DNA of 64,000 bases from Bosea sp. F3-2 (GCF_008253865.1 NZ_CP042331.1:2790001-2854000); one strand, 5' to 3'; shown: positions 35,811-47,335, numbered from the stretch's first letter. Notes: generated by a model not told the origin, from the letters alone. Numbers and translations are program-made.

Positions 35811-38573
35811 CTAGGCTGCTCGCGGCTTCTTCTGATCCTTTTCTGAACTCACATCTTTCTTGCCGGAAAGCGCGTCCGGCCTCAGCAATTTGAGACCCTT
35901 TGCTTTCTCGTAGCCGTGGATTTCCTTCACATCGAGCTTGCGCATGAAGGTGATCGTTTCATGCGTCACGACCTGGCCCGGCACCAGGATCGGGAAGCCC
36001 GGTGGGTAGGGGATGACGAAATTGGCCGAGATGAGCGCCGGGCCCTTGTCGATGCGACGGTCGCATTCGGGGCTGTCGATCGGCAGATATTCGCATTTGT
36101 CCTCGGCATAGGCAGAGAAGAACGCCGTGCGGATATCGCCTTCCGGCGTATTCTTGCCGGCATCGCCGCGAAACGCCTCGTGAAAGCGGCTGAAGTCCGG
36201 GAGTTCGGGCACATCCTTCATCAGGCTGCGCACACGGGCCTCGAAGACCCGGCGTTCGCCTTCGCCGCCCTGACGCAGGCGCGTCTCGATCTCGTTGCAG
36301 ATCTTGAGCAGGACGCTGATCAACAACGCCACGTCGCTGCGTGTATTGTTGATGTTGGACTGGATGAGGACCGAGTTGCGCGAGGTCTTGTTGACCTGAA
36401 TGTTGTACTCGGAAGCCAGCAAACCCTTGAACGACGTGCCGTCGAAGCCCGCCGTGCCGCAGACCAGCGTCATGCGCGTCGGGTCGAGGCAGAATTCATC
36501 CTCGCGCATGCTGCGCAGCTGATCGTCCCACCGCGTCTCGGGCGCAAGGAAGTCGACGAAGCCACTGGTGCGGTACTGAGCGGGCACCATTCCGTCGGCC
36601 CCGACGATCTTGAAGTATTTGGAGATCAGCGGGTGGATGGCGATCTCACGCCTGATGTCGAGCGCCACCTCGATCGCGTTCATCACCAGCCCGTAGCCCT
36701 CAAGCTCCATCTGCCGGCGGGCGACGTCGAGACTGGCGATCAGCTGCTGGTTCGGGCTGGTCGAGGCATGGGTGAAGACCGCTTCGTGGAACTGCGCCTC
36801 GACCTTGTGGAAGTCGACGTCCCGGACCAGCACCATCGATCCCTGCCGGATCGCCGACATGGATTTATGGGTCGAGTTGGTCTGGTAGACACGCAGCCGG
36901 ACAGCGCGCGGATCGGGAATCAGGCGCGTGTCCAGCAACGTTTCGACGGACGGCGCCGCGCCGAGTTCCTTGCGCTGCCGCTCATAGCTGTCGACGGCTT
37001 CCGGGCCCTCCATCCAGGCTTCGATGTCGGCCGCCGCCCCCATCGCCGTTCGCGGCCTCAGGAAGGGCGACCAGCGCGCGAAGCCGAACCACGCCTCGTC
37101 CCAGAGGAAGATCAGGTCCGGCTTGATGGCAAGGCATTCCTCCATCACGCGCCGGGTGTTGTAGATATGGCCGTCGAAGGTGCAGTTGGTCAGGTCGACC
37201 ATCTTGACGCGATCCAGGCGGCCTTCCGCCTTCAGATCGAGCAGGGCCTTCTTGATGGTGCGCAGCGGCACCGCCCCGTACATCGAGTATTCCGTCATCG
37301 GGAACGCCTCGACATAGACGGGCTGCGCGCCGCTCAGCACCAGGCCGTAATGGTGCGACTTGTGGCAGTTGCGGTCGAGGATGACGATGTCGCCGGGCGC
37401 GATCAGCGCCTGCAAAACCATCTTGTTCGAGGTGCTGGTGCCATTGGTCACGAAGAAGACGTGGTCGGCGCCGAAGGCGCGCGCCGCCATCTCCTGGGCG
37501 CGCTTGATGTTGCCGGTAGGCTCCAGCAGGCTATCCAGGCCGCCCGTGGTGGCGCTGCTCTCCGCAAGGAAGAGATTGATGCCGTAGAACTGGCCCATGT
37601 CGCGGATCCAGGGCGAGCGGAACACCGACTTGCCGCGCGCGATGGGCAGCGCATGGAAGGTGGCGACCGGCCTTTGCGCATAGAGCTTGAGATTATCGAA
37701 GAAGGGCGTGTCGTAACGCGCCTTGATTCCCTCCAGCACCGACAGATGCAGTTCGAGCGGCTCCTCGACCTGGTACATCACGCGGCGGATCATCGCGGCG
37801 CGCGGATCGCCCGCCAGCTTCTCGACGCGCCGATCGGAGAGCAGGTAGATGTCGAGCTCGGGCCGGATCGCCTTCAGTCCGGCGGCGAGGCGCAGGGCCA
37901 TGTCGGCTTCATCAGCCTTGTCGAGGAACGGCTGCTGCGCGGCGAGGACGCTGCGCAGGATCGGAGCGTCGTGCCGGGACCTCAGCGCAAAGCCTTCGTA
38001 GATGGCGACAGCGGCGATGTTCGGGTTCAGCACGGCTGCGCAGATCGCATCCTCCAGGCTGCCGACCAGCACCGCTTCGTAGACGAACGCGTCCTCGGGG
38101 CGTCTCAGGCGACGGAACTCGGCCGCGATATGCGGCCAACGGCCCGCCGGGGCCGGCGTCACCAGCAGCATCTCGAAATAGGGACGGTACGCCGCGTTGT
38201 CCCCCAGCGATGACGGGATGACATCCACCGGTTCCGCCAGCGAGAGATCGGTCGACTGCCATTCCTTCGCATCGTGCTTGTAGTTGCCCGTGATGATCGC
38301 GAGCGAGATGCGCTTGGCGAGCGACAGGAAACCGTTCGCGTCGTCGTTCTGCAGGAAGCCTCGCAGGGTTGCGAGCAGCTCCGCCCCCGGGAATGCATGG
38401 AACTCCTCGATGACGCCGAGTTCATTGAGCGCAATCTCGACCACGCGACGGCTCTTGCCGCCCTTCGACCAGGAACGCGCCGCGGCGTGGAGATCTCGCC
38501 AGCGGTCGGTTCGACCGGAGGGTGCCGAGAAGAAGTGATCGATGCTGCGCGATTCCTGAACTGGAGAGGCCAT
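35811..38573 (-). CDS. Orn/Lys/Arg decarboxylase class I family protein
   Basis: A 920-residue PLP decarboxylase. The catalytic lysine is Lys570 in the family motif NSTHKSMSAIRQG. The PLP-binding HKSHHYG and WDEAWFGFARW also match the inducible lysine/arginine/ornithine decarboxylases. The C-terminal domain includes YPPGFPILVPGQ. It is about 170-200 residues longer than CadA or SpeF. The first ~300 residues contain a long, divergent wing-like region and the C-terminus a Lys-rich tail. GAGGGAAGGA precedes ATG 38573. It is the first gene of the aspT2-asdA-aspT1 operon. The amino acid it acts on cannot be fixed from the sequence. Confidence 0.9.
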   Translation of the reverse strand: MASPVQESRSIDHFFSAPSGRTDRWRDLHAAARSWSKGGKSRRVVEIALNELGVIEEFHAFPGAELLATLRGFLQNDDANGFLSLAKRISLAIITGNYKHDAKEWQSTDLSLAEPVDVIPSSLGDNAAYRPYFEMLLVTPAPAGRWPHIAAEFRRLRRPEDAFVYEAVLVGSLEDAICAAVLNPNIAAVAIYEGFALRSRHDAPILRSVLAAQQPFLDKADEADMALRLAAGLKAIRPELDIYLLSDRRVEKLAGDPRAAMIRRVMYQVEEPLELHLSVLEGIKARYDTPFFDNLKLYAQRPVATFHALPIARGKSVFRSPWIRDMGQFYGINLFLAESSATTGGLDSLLEPTGNIKRAQEMAARAFGADHVFFVTNGTSTSNKMVLQALIAPGDIVILDRNCHKSHHYGLVLSGAQPVYVEAFPMTEYSMYGAVPLRTIKKALLDLKAEGRLDRVKMVDLTNCTFDGHIYNTRRVMEECLAIKPDLIFLWDEAWFGFARWSPFLRPRTAMGAAADIEAWMEGPEAVDSYERQRKELGAAPSVETLLDTRLIPDPRAVRLRVYQTNSTHKSMSAIRQGSMVLVRDVDFHKVEAQFHEAVFTHASTSPNQQLIASLDVARRQMELEGYGLVMNAIEVALDIRREIAIHPLISKYFKIVGADGMVPAQYRTSGFVDFLAPETRWDDQLRSMREDEFCLDPTRMTLVCGTAGFDGTSFKGLLASEYNIQVNKTSRNSVLIQSNINNTRSDVALLISVLLKICNEIETRLRQGGEGERRVFEARVRSLMKDVPELPDFSRFHEAFRGDAGKNTPEGDIRTAFFSAYAEDKCEYLPIDSPECDRRIDKGPALISANFVIPYPPGFPILVPGQVVTHETITFMRKLDVKEIHGYEKAKGLKLLRPDALSGKKDVSSEKDQKKPRAA

Positions 38574-38826
38574 CGTGAATCCTTCCCTCGGGCTGCAAGA
38601 TCCGTATGGCGCCTGCCGGCCGCCAAATTCAGCACAACGAGAGAAGACCGCGTATTGTCCTTGGGGACAGGTTCCGGCCTTTCGGGATGGGAGTATTCGT
38701 TAGATCAATCAGCATTTTTTCAGCCCCATGACGAAAGGTCATGGCGCGCGTCTTGGTTGCGTGCAGCCATGTGCGGGCCGGACGCGCCTCAGACGTTGTT
38801 CAATGCTTCAGCGTGGAGCTCGTCAC

Positions 38827-39084
38827 ATGGATAGAAAAATGCTCATTCTTGCCGGAATAGCGGCGGCTGGCGCAGCCATTTTCCTGTCGGCCGGTTCGCA
38901 GCCGGCGACGGCCTGCAATCGCACGGCGGGATGCGCCATGGATGCTCTGCAAGAGGGGCACGACATGATGCAAGACGGGCGTGCAGCCGAAAACATGCGC
39001 GCGGCCCAGGAGAACATCAATGCCTTCAAGCGCCAACAGGCGGCCGACGAGGCAGCGATCCGAGCCCGCTCCGCGAGGAAATAA
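38827..39084 (+). CDS. Small exported protein, unknown
   Basis: An 85-residue protein. A signal peptide spans residues ~1-29 (ILAGIAAAGAAIFLSAGS, ends ATA), then CNRTAGC and a helical, charged region rich in Gln, Ala and Arg (ENMRAAQENINAFKRQQAADEAAI). ATG 38827 follows GGAG. Function is unknown. The helix could form a coiled coil. The 253 bp upstream, facing the divergent decarboxylase gene, holds nothing I recognise. Confidence 0.6.
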   Translation: MDRKMLILAGIAAAGAAIFLSAGSQPATACNRTAGCAMDALQEGHDMMQDGRAAENMRAAQENINAFKRQQAADEAAIRARSARK

Positions 39085-39184
39085 GCACCGGCGCAGCGCG
39101 ATGGGCGGGCAATCCGCCAAATACGAAAAAACCGGCCGTTTTGGCCGGTTTACGAACGTCAGCGAACGTGGGCGAATATGAAAG

Positions 39185-39260
39185 TGGTGCCGCAAGAGGG
39201 ATTCGAACCCCCGACCCCCTCATTACGAATGAGGTGCTCTACCAGCTGAGCTATTGCGGC
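39185..39260 (-). tRNA. tRNA-Thr (anticodon CGT)
   Basis: A complete cloverleaf on the minus strand: acceptor GCCGCAA/TTGCGGC, D arm GCTC...GAGC, anticodon stem CCTCA/TGAGG with loop TTCGTAA (anticodon CGT, reading ACG), T arm with TTCGAAT, discriminator A and an encoded CCA at 39187-39185. Confidence 0.97.
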
Positions 39261-39336
39261 AACGGGTGGCGCTGTAACAGCAGGCGGGGTGCTTGGCAAG
39301 CCGCAACCGCTGCTCACCACAGGCATCTGCGCCTTT

Positions 39337-40275
39337 TCAATCCTTGCGCAGCTTTTCGGTCTCCGGCTTCTCCTGGCCGAGCGCAACGATACCGCGACGG
39401 ATGGCGCGGGTGCGGGTGAAGTGCTTGTGCAGCGTCTCGCCATCGCCATAGCGGATGGCGCGGGTGAGCAACGCGAGGTCCTCGTTGAAACGGCCGAGCA
39501 TCTCCAACACCGCCTCCTTGTTGTGCAGGAAGACGTCGCGCCACATCGTCGGGTCGGAGGCGGCGATGCGGGTGAAGTCGCGGAAACCGCCGGCGGAAAA
39601 CTTGATCACCTCGGATTGCGTCACCGCCTCGAGATCCTCGGCCGTGCCGACGATGTTGTAGGCGATCAGATGCGGCAGGTGGCTGGTGATGGCGAGCACG
39701 AGGTCGTGATGCTGCGCGCTCATCACCTCGACGAGTGCGCCCATCCCCTCCCAGAGCTGGCGGGTCTTCGCGACCGCGGCGGGGTCCGTGCCTTCCGGCG
39801 GCGTCAGGATGCACCAGCGGTTGAGGAAAAGGCTCGGGAAACCGGCATCGGGGCCGGAATTCTCGGTGCCCGCGACCGGATGAGCCGGCACGAAGGAGAC
39901 GCCCTCCGGCAGATGCGGCAGGACCGCATCGACCACCGAGCCCTTGACCGAGCCGACATCGGAGAGGATCGCGCCCGGCTTCAATTCGGAAGCGATCTCG
40001 GCCGCGACCGCCCCGCAGGCGCCCACGGGCACGCAGAGGACGATATGGTCGGCATCGCGCGCCGCTTCGGCCGCCGTTTCGGCAACGGCATGGCCGAGGC
40101 CGAGCTCGCGGGCGCGCTGGCGAACAGTTTCGTCGCGATCCGACAGCACGATCGTGCCGGCGAGGTTCAGCTCCTTCGCCGCCCGCGCGATCGAGGAGCC
40201 GATCAGCCCGATGCCGATGATGGCGAGACGGCCGAAGACCGGCTCACTGCGGCGCGGTGCGAAGCTCTCCGCCAT
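39337..40275 (-). CDS. tyrA: Prephenate/arogenate dehydrogenase family protein
   Basis: A 312-residue NAD(P)-dependent dehydrogenase of tyrosine synthesis. The N-terminal Rossmann motif IIGIGLIGSSIARA starts near residue 18. The helical C-terminal domain has HPVAGTENSGPDA (~residue 125) and ITSHLPHLIAYNI. No chorismate mutase domain is fused. ATG 40275 is chosen because the longer frame overlaps hisC. The start is 5 bp after the hisC stop, forming chorismate mutase-hisC-tyrA, a typical order in this bacterial group. Confidence 0.93.
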   Translation of the reverse strand: MAESFAPRRSEPVFGRLAIIGIGLIGSSIARAAKELNLAGTIVLSDRDETVRQRARELGLGHAVAETAAEAARDADHIVLCVPVGACGAVAAEIASELKPGAILSDVGSVKGSVVDAVLPHLPEGVSFVPAHPVAGTENSGPDAGFPSLFLNRWCILTPPEGTDPAAVAKTRQLWEGMGALVEVMSAQHHDLVLAITSHLPHLIAYNIVGTAEDLEAVTQSEVIKFSAGGFRDFTRIAASDPTMWRDVFLHNKEAVLEMLGRFNEDLALLTRAIRYGDGETLHKHFTRTRAIRRGIVALGQEKPETEKLRKD

Positions 40276-40280
40276 CCGCG

Positions 40281-41384
40281 TCAGGCCTTGCCGGCGAGGA
40301 AGTCTGCGAGCGCGGCGACGACGAGGCGGTTCGCCTCCTCGGAGCCGATGGTCATGCGCAGCGCATCCGGCAGGCCATAGGAGGCGACGGCGCGCAGGAT
40401 GAGCCCGCGCTGGGTCAGGAAGGCGTCGGCCTCCTTCGCCGTCTTGCCCGGCGTCTTCGGGAAATGGATCAGGATGAAGTTGCCGACCGAGGGCGTGACA
40501 GTGAGGCCGAGCTTCTCCAGCTCGGCCGTCGTCCAGGCCAGCCACTTCTCATTGTGCTCGATCGCGGCGGCGACATGAGCCTCGTCGGCAACGGCGGCAG
40601 CGCCCGCCTCGATCGCGGCGCCGTTGACGTTGAAGGGGCCGCGGATGCGGTCGAGCGCATCGACGATATGGGCCGGCGCGTAGAGCCAGCCGATGCGCAG
40701 ATTGGCGAGGCCATAGATCTTCGAGAAAGTGCGGGTCATCACGACGTTCTCGCTCTCGGCCACGAGTTCGAGGCCCGACGCGTAGTCGTTGCGGCGGACA
40801 TATTCGGCATAGGCCGCGTCGAGCACGAGCAGAACGTTCGACGGCAGGCCGGCATGCAGGCGCTTGACCTCGTCGAACGGCAGATAGGTGCCGGTCGGGT
40901 TGTTGGGGTTGGCCAGGAAGACGATCTTCGTCTTCGGCGTCACCGCCGCGAGGATGGCGTCGACATCGGCCGTATAGTTCTTCTCCTTGACGACGACGGG
41001 CTTGCCGCCGGCGGCGAGGATGGCGATGCGGTAGACGAGGAAGCCGTGCTCGGTGAAGACGCCCTCGTCGCCGTCGCCGAGATAGGCCTTGGTGATGAGC
41101 TGCAGCAATTCATCGGAGCCGGTGCCGCAGAGAATGCGGGCGGGATCGAGGCCGTAGCGGCCGGCAATCGCGGCGCGCAGCTTGTTCGAGGAGCCGTCCG
41201 GATAGAACTCCAGCTTGCTCGCAAGGCTCTGGAAGGCCTCGACCGCCTTGGGGCTCGGGCCGAGCGGCGTCTCGTTGGAGGAGAGCTTGTGCAGCTTCAC
41301 GCCGGCAGGCGCTGCGGACTTACCGGGGACATAGGCCTCGATGTCGAGGACACCGGGACGCGGGGTGGGGCGGGAGGCGGTCAT
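40281..41384 (-). CDS. hisC: Histidinol-phosphate aminotransferase
   Basis: A 367-residue fold-type I aminotransferase. HisC-like landmarks are LSSNETPLGPSPKA near the N-terminus, NPNNPTG, the PLP lysine in RTFSKIYGLANLRIGW and a C-terminal arginine in ILRAVASYGLPDALRMTIG. The family also transaminates aromatic keto acids. Placement between tyrA and chorismate mutase genes fits the broad-specificity HisC/aromatic aminotransferase of this clade. It likely serves both histidine and Tyr/Phe synthesis. Confidence 0.92.
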   Translation of the reverse strand: MTASRPTPRPGVLDIEAYVPGKSAAPAGVKLHKLSSNETPLGPSPKAVEAFQSLASKLEFYPDGSSNKLRAAIAGRYGLDPARILCGTGSDELLQLITKAYLGDGDEGVFTEHGFLVYRIAILAAGGKPVVVKEKNYTADVDAILAAVTPKTKIVFLANPNNPTGTYLPFDEVKRLHAGLPSNVLLVLDAAYAEYVRRNDYASGLELVAESENVVMTRTFSKIYGLANLRIGWLYAPAHIVDALDRIRGPFNVNGAAIEAGAAAVADEAHVAAAIEHNEKWLAWTTAELEKLGLTVTPSVGNFILIHFPKTPGKTAKEADAFLTQRGLILRAVASYGLPDALRMTIGSEEANRLVVAALADFLAGKA

Positions 41385-41412
41385 CTTTTGGTCTTTCGGT
41401 TCATATCCGCAT

Positions 41413-41509
41413 CGTCATTCCGGGCGACCAGAGGGAGATCCGGGATCCATCGGAGGGCGCCGCACTCTACGATGGATCCCGGATCTTCGCTTCGCTCGTC
41501 CGGGATGAC
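41413..41509. repeat. GTCAT...ATGAC repeat between hisC and chorismate mutase genes
   Basis: GTCATTCCGGGCG pairs with CGTCCGGGATGAC with a few mismatches, and inner GATCCGGGATCCATCG pairs with CGATGGATCCCGGATC. It is inside a same-strand gene row. Confidence 0.85.
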
Positions 41510-41538
41510 GTCAGAGGATCAAGGGAAATTCATAAAGG

Positions 41539-42375
41539 TCACGAACGGGCGGATTTGACAGAGAAACGAGCGGCGTGGCTGCCGACTTCCGAGAAGTCAC
41601 TGAGGCCGGCCGGCGCCAGCGCATTGCGGATCGCGGCCTGATCGACCTCTCCGGAGGCCGCGACCAGCAGCGACAGATGCGAGCCGTCCGCTGCCGAGGC
41701 CGAGACTTCGGCCAGATGCTCGGCGAGGCCGTGGCGCAGTGTTTCCGACCAGCGCTCGACGCGGGCGGCGTAGAGCACGATCTCGCGCACAGCCGCGTCG
41801 GTCAGCGGCTTGGCGATGCAGTAGACCGGCGTGCCGGCCGGATGGTCCGGGCGCTCGATGAAGGGCAGGCGCGCGATGATCTTCGGCCTGTCCGGCCCGA
41901 TCAGGTCGCGCCACCAGATGCCGGCGCTGGCGCCCTGGTCCATGCGGAAGATACCGAGATCGCCGGCGGACTCGGCCACGGCGCGAATGACGGCACGGGC
42001 ATCCTCATGCGGAACGAAGGGCACGGTGAAGCCGAAATGGAAGCGGGCGGAATCGCGCATCGCCGGGTCGCCGCCGGAGACATCGGCATGCACCGAGTAA
42101 TTCGCCTGCACATAGGTGAAGGTGGCAATGATGATCCGCCAGATGCTCTCGACCGTGTCGAGCGGCAAGAGCCCCTTATGGCGCAGCGCAAGGCGCTTCA
42201 TCATGTCGGCCTCGCGGCCGGGGCGGAAGGCGGAGCCGGAGGCTTGCGTCTTCTTGACGGAAATCAGCGTCTCGATGATCTGCGAGCGCTCCATCAGCAG
42301 CGCATGCATCTCGCTGTCGATACGATCGATCTCTGCACGCAGATCGGCGAGGGTCGTGGGGGCGGCTTCGGTCAT
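41539..42375 (-). CDS. Chorismate mutase with PheA-like C-terminal region
   Basis: About 278 residues from ATG 42375. Residues ~8-90 are an AroQ-type chorismate mutase helix bundle (LRAEIDRIDSEMHALLMERSQII, ISVKK, RPGREADMMKRL). The remaining ~190 residues are conserved in Hyphomicrobiales proteins of this kind but lack a clear prephenate dehydratase active site. The hisC neighbour and divergent metX support the assignment. A longer start at 42435 is possible. The role of the C-terminal part is unknown; a degenerate dehydratase or regulatory domain are both possible. Confidence 0.85.
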   Translation of the reverse strand: MTEAAPTTLADLRAEIDRIDSEMHALLMERSQIIETLISVKKTQASGSAFRPGREADMMKRLALRHKGLLPLDTVESIWRIIIATFTYVQANYSVHADVSGGDPAMRDSARFHFGFTVPFVPHEDARAVIRAVAESAGDLGIFRMDQGASAGIWWRDLIGPDRPKIIARLPFIERPDHPAGTPVYCIAKPLTDAAVREIVLYAARVERWSETLRHGLAEHLAEVSASAADGSHLSLLVAASGEVDQAAIRNALAPAGLSDFSEVGSHAARFSVKSARS

Positions 42376-42547
42376 GGCAAGAACGCGCTTTCCGGCAAGG
42401 CCACGCTCCTTAGCGCTCCAACGCGGCCTTGGCAAAGCCGGCTGCGCAGTCCCGCGTTGACAGCGCTGCTTTCACGCGGCATCGCTAGAGTTCGATTTTC
42501 CGAACGCCTGGACCGGCAAGACAAATCACTCTGTCGAAGCGGACGAA

Positions 42548-43717
42548 ATGAGCGATCTCTCCCCTAGCCTGGCCGATCCGCAGAAGGAGGCAAACGAGCC
42601 TTCGAGCCCGGTCGCACGCTTCGGACCGGACACGCCGCTGCTGATGGATTGCGGCGTGGTGCTCGACCACTGGCAGATCGCCTACCAGACCTATGGCGAG
42701 CTCAACGCCAACAAGTCGAACGCGATCCTGGTCTGCCATGCCCTGACTGGCGACCAGTATGTCGCTAGCCGCAACCCGATCACCGGCAAGAGCGGCTGGT
42801 GGACCGCGATGATCGGACCGGGCAAGCCGATCGACACCGAGCGCTTCTTCGTGATCTGCGCGAACGTCGTCGGCGGCTGCACCGGTACGACCGGGCCGGC
42901 CTCGACCAACCCGACAACCGGCAAGCCTTGGGGCCTGTCCTTCCCGGTCGTCACCATCCGCGACATGGTGCGGGCGCAGGCCGCGCTGGTCGACTCGCTC
43001 GGCATCGAGACGCTGTTCTGCGTCGCAGGCGGTTCGATGGGCGGCATGCAGGTGCTGCAGTGGGCGGCGAGCTATCCGAGCCGCGTGTTCTCGGCGCTGC
43101 CGCTGGCGACCGGCGCCAAGCACTCGGCCCAGAACATCGCCTTCCATGAGGTTGGCCGGCAGGCGGTGATGGCCGATCCCGACTGGCGGCAGGGGCGCTA
43201 TCTCGAAGAGGGCACGCGCCCGGCCAAGGGGCTTTCGGTGGCGCGGATGGGCGCGCATATCACCTATCTCTCGGAGCAGGCGCTGCACCGCAAGTTCGGC
43301 CGCAAGCTGCAGGACCGGGAGGCACCGACCTTCTCCTTCGATGCGGACTTTCAGGTGGAAAGTTACCTCCGCCATCAGGGGCTGAGCTTCGTCGAGCGTT
43401 TCGACGCCAATTCCTATCTCTACGTCACGCGGGCGATGGATTATTTCGACCTCGCAGCCGACCATGACGGCGGGCTGGCGCGTGCCTTCACGGGCACGAA
43501 GACGCGCTTCTGCGTGGCGTCCTTCACCTCGGACTGGCTGTTCCCCACCGCCGATTCCCGCGCGATCGTACATGCGCTCAATGCGGCCGGCGCCTCGGTC
43601 TCCTTCGTCGAGCTGGAGAGCGACAAGGGGCACGATGCCTTCCTGCTGGAAGAGCCCAACCTCTTCGCCACGACGCGCGGCTTCATCGGCGCAGCAGCAC
43701 GGGCACGGGGGCTTTGA
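42548..43717 (+). CDS. metX: Homoserine O-acetyltransferase (MetX)
   Basis: A 389-residue alpha/beta-hydrolase that acylates homoserine, the committed step of methionine synthesis. The nucleophile is Ser163 in GGSMGGMQ. The acid and base appear in FTSDWLFPT and DKGHDAFL. CHALTGDQYVA (63-73) and GCTGTTGPAS (110-119) are MetX signatures. Acetyl versus succinyl preference is not decided here. A TTGACA lies about 85 bp upstream but no clear -10. I looked for a SAM-II riboswitch in the leader and found none. It is followed by metW after a repeat. Confidence 0.94.
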   Translation: MSDLSPSLADPQKEANEPSSPVARFGPDTPLLMDCGVVLDHWQIAYQTYGELNANKSNAILVCHALTGDQYVASRNPITGKSGWWTAMIGPGKPIDTERFFVICANVVGGCTGTTGPASTNPTTGKPWGLSFPVVTIRDMVRAQAALVDSLGIETLFCVAGGSMGGMQVLQWAASYPSRVFSALPLATGAKHSAQNIAFHEVGRQAVMADPDWRQGRYLEEGTRPAKGLSVARMGAHITYLSEQALHRKFGRKLQDREAPTFSFDADFQVESYLRHQGLSFVERFDANSYLYVTRAMDYFDLAADHDGGLARAFTGTKTRFCVASFTSDWLFPTADSRAIVHALNAAGASVSFVELESDKGHDAFLLEEPNLFATTRGFIGAAARARGL

Positions 43718-43745
43718 TGGTATTCCCCGCGCAACTGCGCCCTTC

Positions 43746-43878
43746 CCTTCTCCCCCTGCGGGAGAAGGTGGCCGTGCAGCGGCCGGATGAGGGGTCGCGC
43801 AACGCTCCAACACCATTCGCCAGCGACTTCTGTCGCGAGACCCCTCACCCCAACCCTCTCCCGCAGGGGGAGAGGGGG
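43746..43878. repeat. Inverted repeat between metX and metW (CTCCCCCTGCGGGAG type)
   Basis: CTTCTCCCCCTGCGGGAGAAGG at the left is itself a hairpin and is complementary in part to CCCTCTCCCGCAGGGGGAGAGGG at the right. GGATGAGGGGTC pairs with GACCCCTCA. It differs in sequence from the GTCAT elements and represents a separate dispersed family common in alphaproteobacteria. Confidence 0.8.
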
Positions 43879-43889
43879 CAGGTAGCGCC

Positions 43890-44513
43890 ATGAGCCTTCC
43901 CGACAACCAGACCAATCGCATCGACCTCAGACTCGTCGCCGAGATGGTGATGCCAGGCACGCGCGTGCTCGATGTCGGCTGTGGCGATGGCGCGCTGCTG
44001 GCCCTGCTCGCCGACACCCGCAGGGTCGATGCGCGCGGCATCGAGCTTTCGCGCGAAGGCGTCGCCGGTTGCGTGGCGCGGGGGCTTTCGGTGATCCAGG
44101 GCGATGCCGATACCGACCTCGCCGACTATCCCGACGATTCCTTCGACTATGTCATCCTGTCCCAGACGATCCAGGCGACGCGCAATCCGCGACTCGTACT
44201 GGAGCAGATGCTGCGCATCGGCCGGCACGCCATCGTCTCCTTCCCGAATTTCGGGCACTGGCGGATGCGCAGCCAGGTGTTCTTCCAGGGGCGGATGCCA
44301 GTGACGGACGCCCTGCCCTATTCGTGGTGGGACACGCCCAACATCCATTTCTGCACGATCCGCGACTTCGTCGCGCTCTGCGACCAGATCGGCGCCAAGA
44401 AGGAACGCGCCGTGGCGCTCGACGCCGCCGGCGGCAAGGTCGGCGTCAACGCGCCCTGGTGGTTCTGGAACCTGTTCGGCGCGCAGGCGGTGTTTCTGCT
44501 GAAGCGGCGGTGA
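43890..44513 (+). CDS. metW: Methionine biosynthesis protein MetW
   Basis: A 207-residue SAM-methyltransferase-fold protein with VLDVGCGDGALL (motif I, near 26-37), EQMLRIGRHAIVSFPNF and the MetW-specific SWWDTPNIHFCT stretch. MetW works with MetX in homoserine acylation in many proteobacteria. It is co-oriented 172 bp downstream of metX, with a palindromic repeat in between. Confidence 0.95.
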   Translation: MSLPDNQTNRIDLRLVAEMVMPGTRVLDVGCGDGALLALLADTRRVDARGIELSREGVAGCVARGLSVIQGDADTDLADYPDDSFDYVILSQTIQATRNPRLVLEQMLRIGRHAIVSFPNFGHWRMRSQVFFQGRMPVTDALPYSWWDTPNIHFCTIRDFVALCDQIGAKKERAVALDAAGGKVGVNAPWWFWNLFGAQAVFLLKRR

Positions 44514-44529
44514 CGGGCGCCTTGCGCCC

Positions 44530-44603
44530 GTCATGCTCGGGCTTGACCCGAGCATCTCTCAACGAGATCCCCGGGTCGCCGCTGCGCGGCGCCCGAGGAT
44601 GAC
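44530..44603. repeat. GTCAT...ATGAC repeat
   Basis: GTCATGCTCGGGC and GCCCGAGGATGAC are near complements, with an inner CTCGGGC/GACCCGAG hairpin. It lies between the convergent ends of metW and clpB and probably ends both transcripts. Confidence 0.8.
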
Positions 44604-44617
44604 GCGGCTTCGCCACG

Positions 44618-47236
<2,619 letters not shown>

Positions 47237-47309
47237 TCAAGTCACTCCGCCCGCGGAACGCGCCCCGTGGCGACGTGTTCCGCTGCCCTTTCATCAGGAT
47301 GGGGCGCCG

Positions 47310-47335
47310 CGATGGGCCGCCCCTCGCCCACCAAG
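47310..47335 (-). promoter_or_regulatory. Candidate sigma-32 (RpoH) promoter of clpB
   Basis: On the minus strand CTTGGTG (-35-like) and GCCCATCG (-10-like, compare CCCCATnT) are about 11 bases apart, some 75 bp upstream of the clpB start. The pattern fits the alphaproteobacterial heat-shock consensus, as expected for clpB. Confidence 0.45.

Noticed and set aside
35916..38213. 765-residue plus-strand frame opposite the Orn/Lys/Arg decarboxylase
   Set aside because: It is the antisense shadow of a strongly coding gene. It is rich in Arg, Asp, His and Gly without domain motifs, as usual for high-GC antisense frames.
42376..42547. Possible SAM-II or other methionine-pathway riboswitch upstream of metX
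   Set aside because: The leader lacks the conserved SAM-II blocks and pseudoknot pattern. Only a TTGACA hexamer and short stems are visible.
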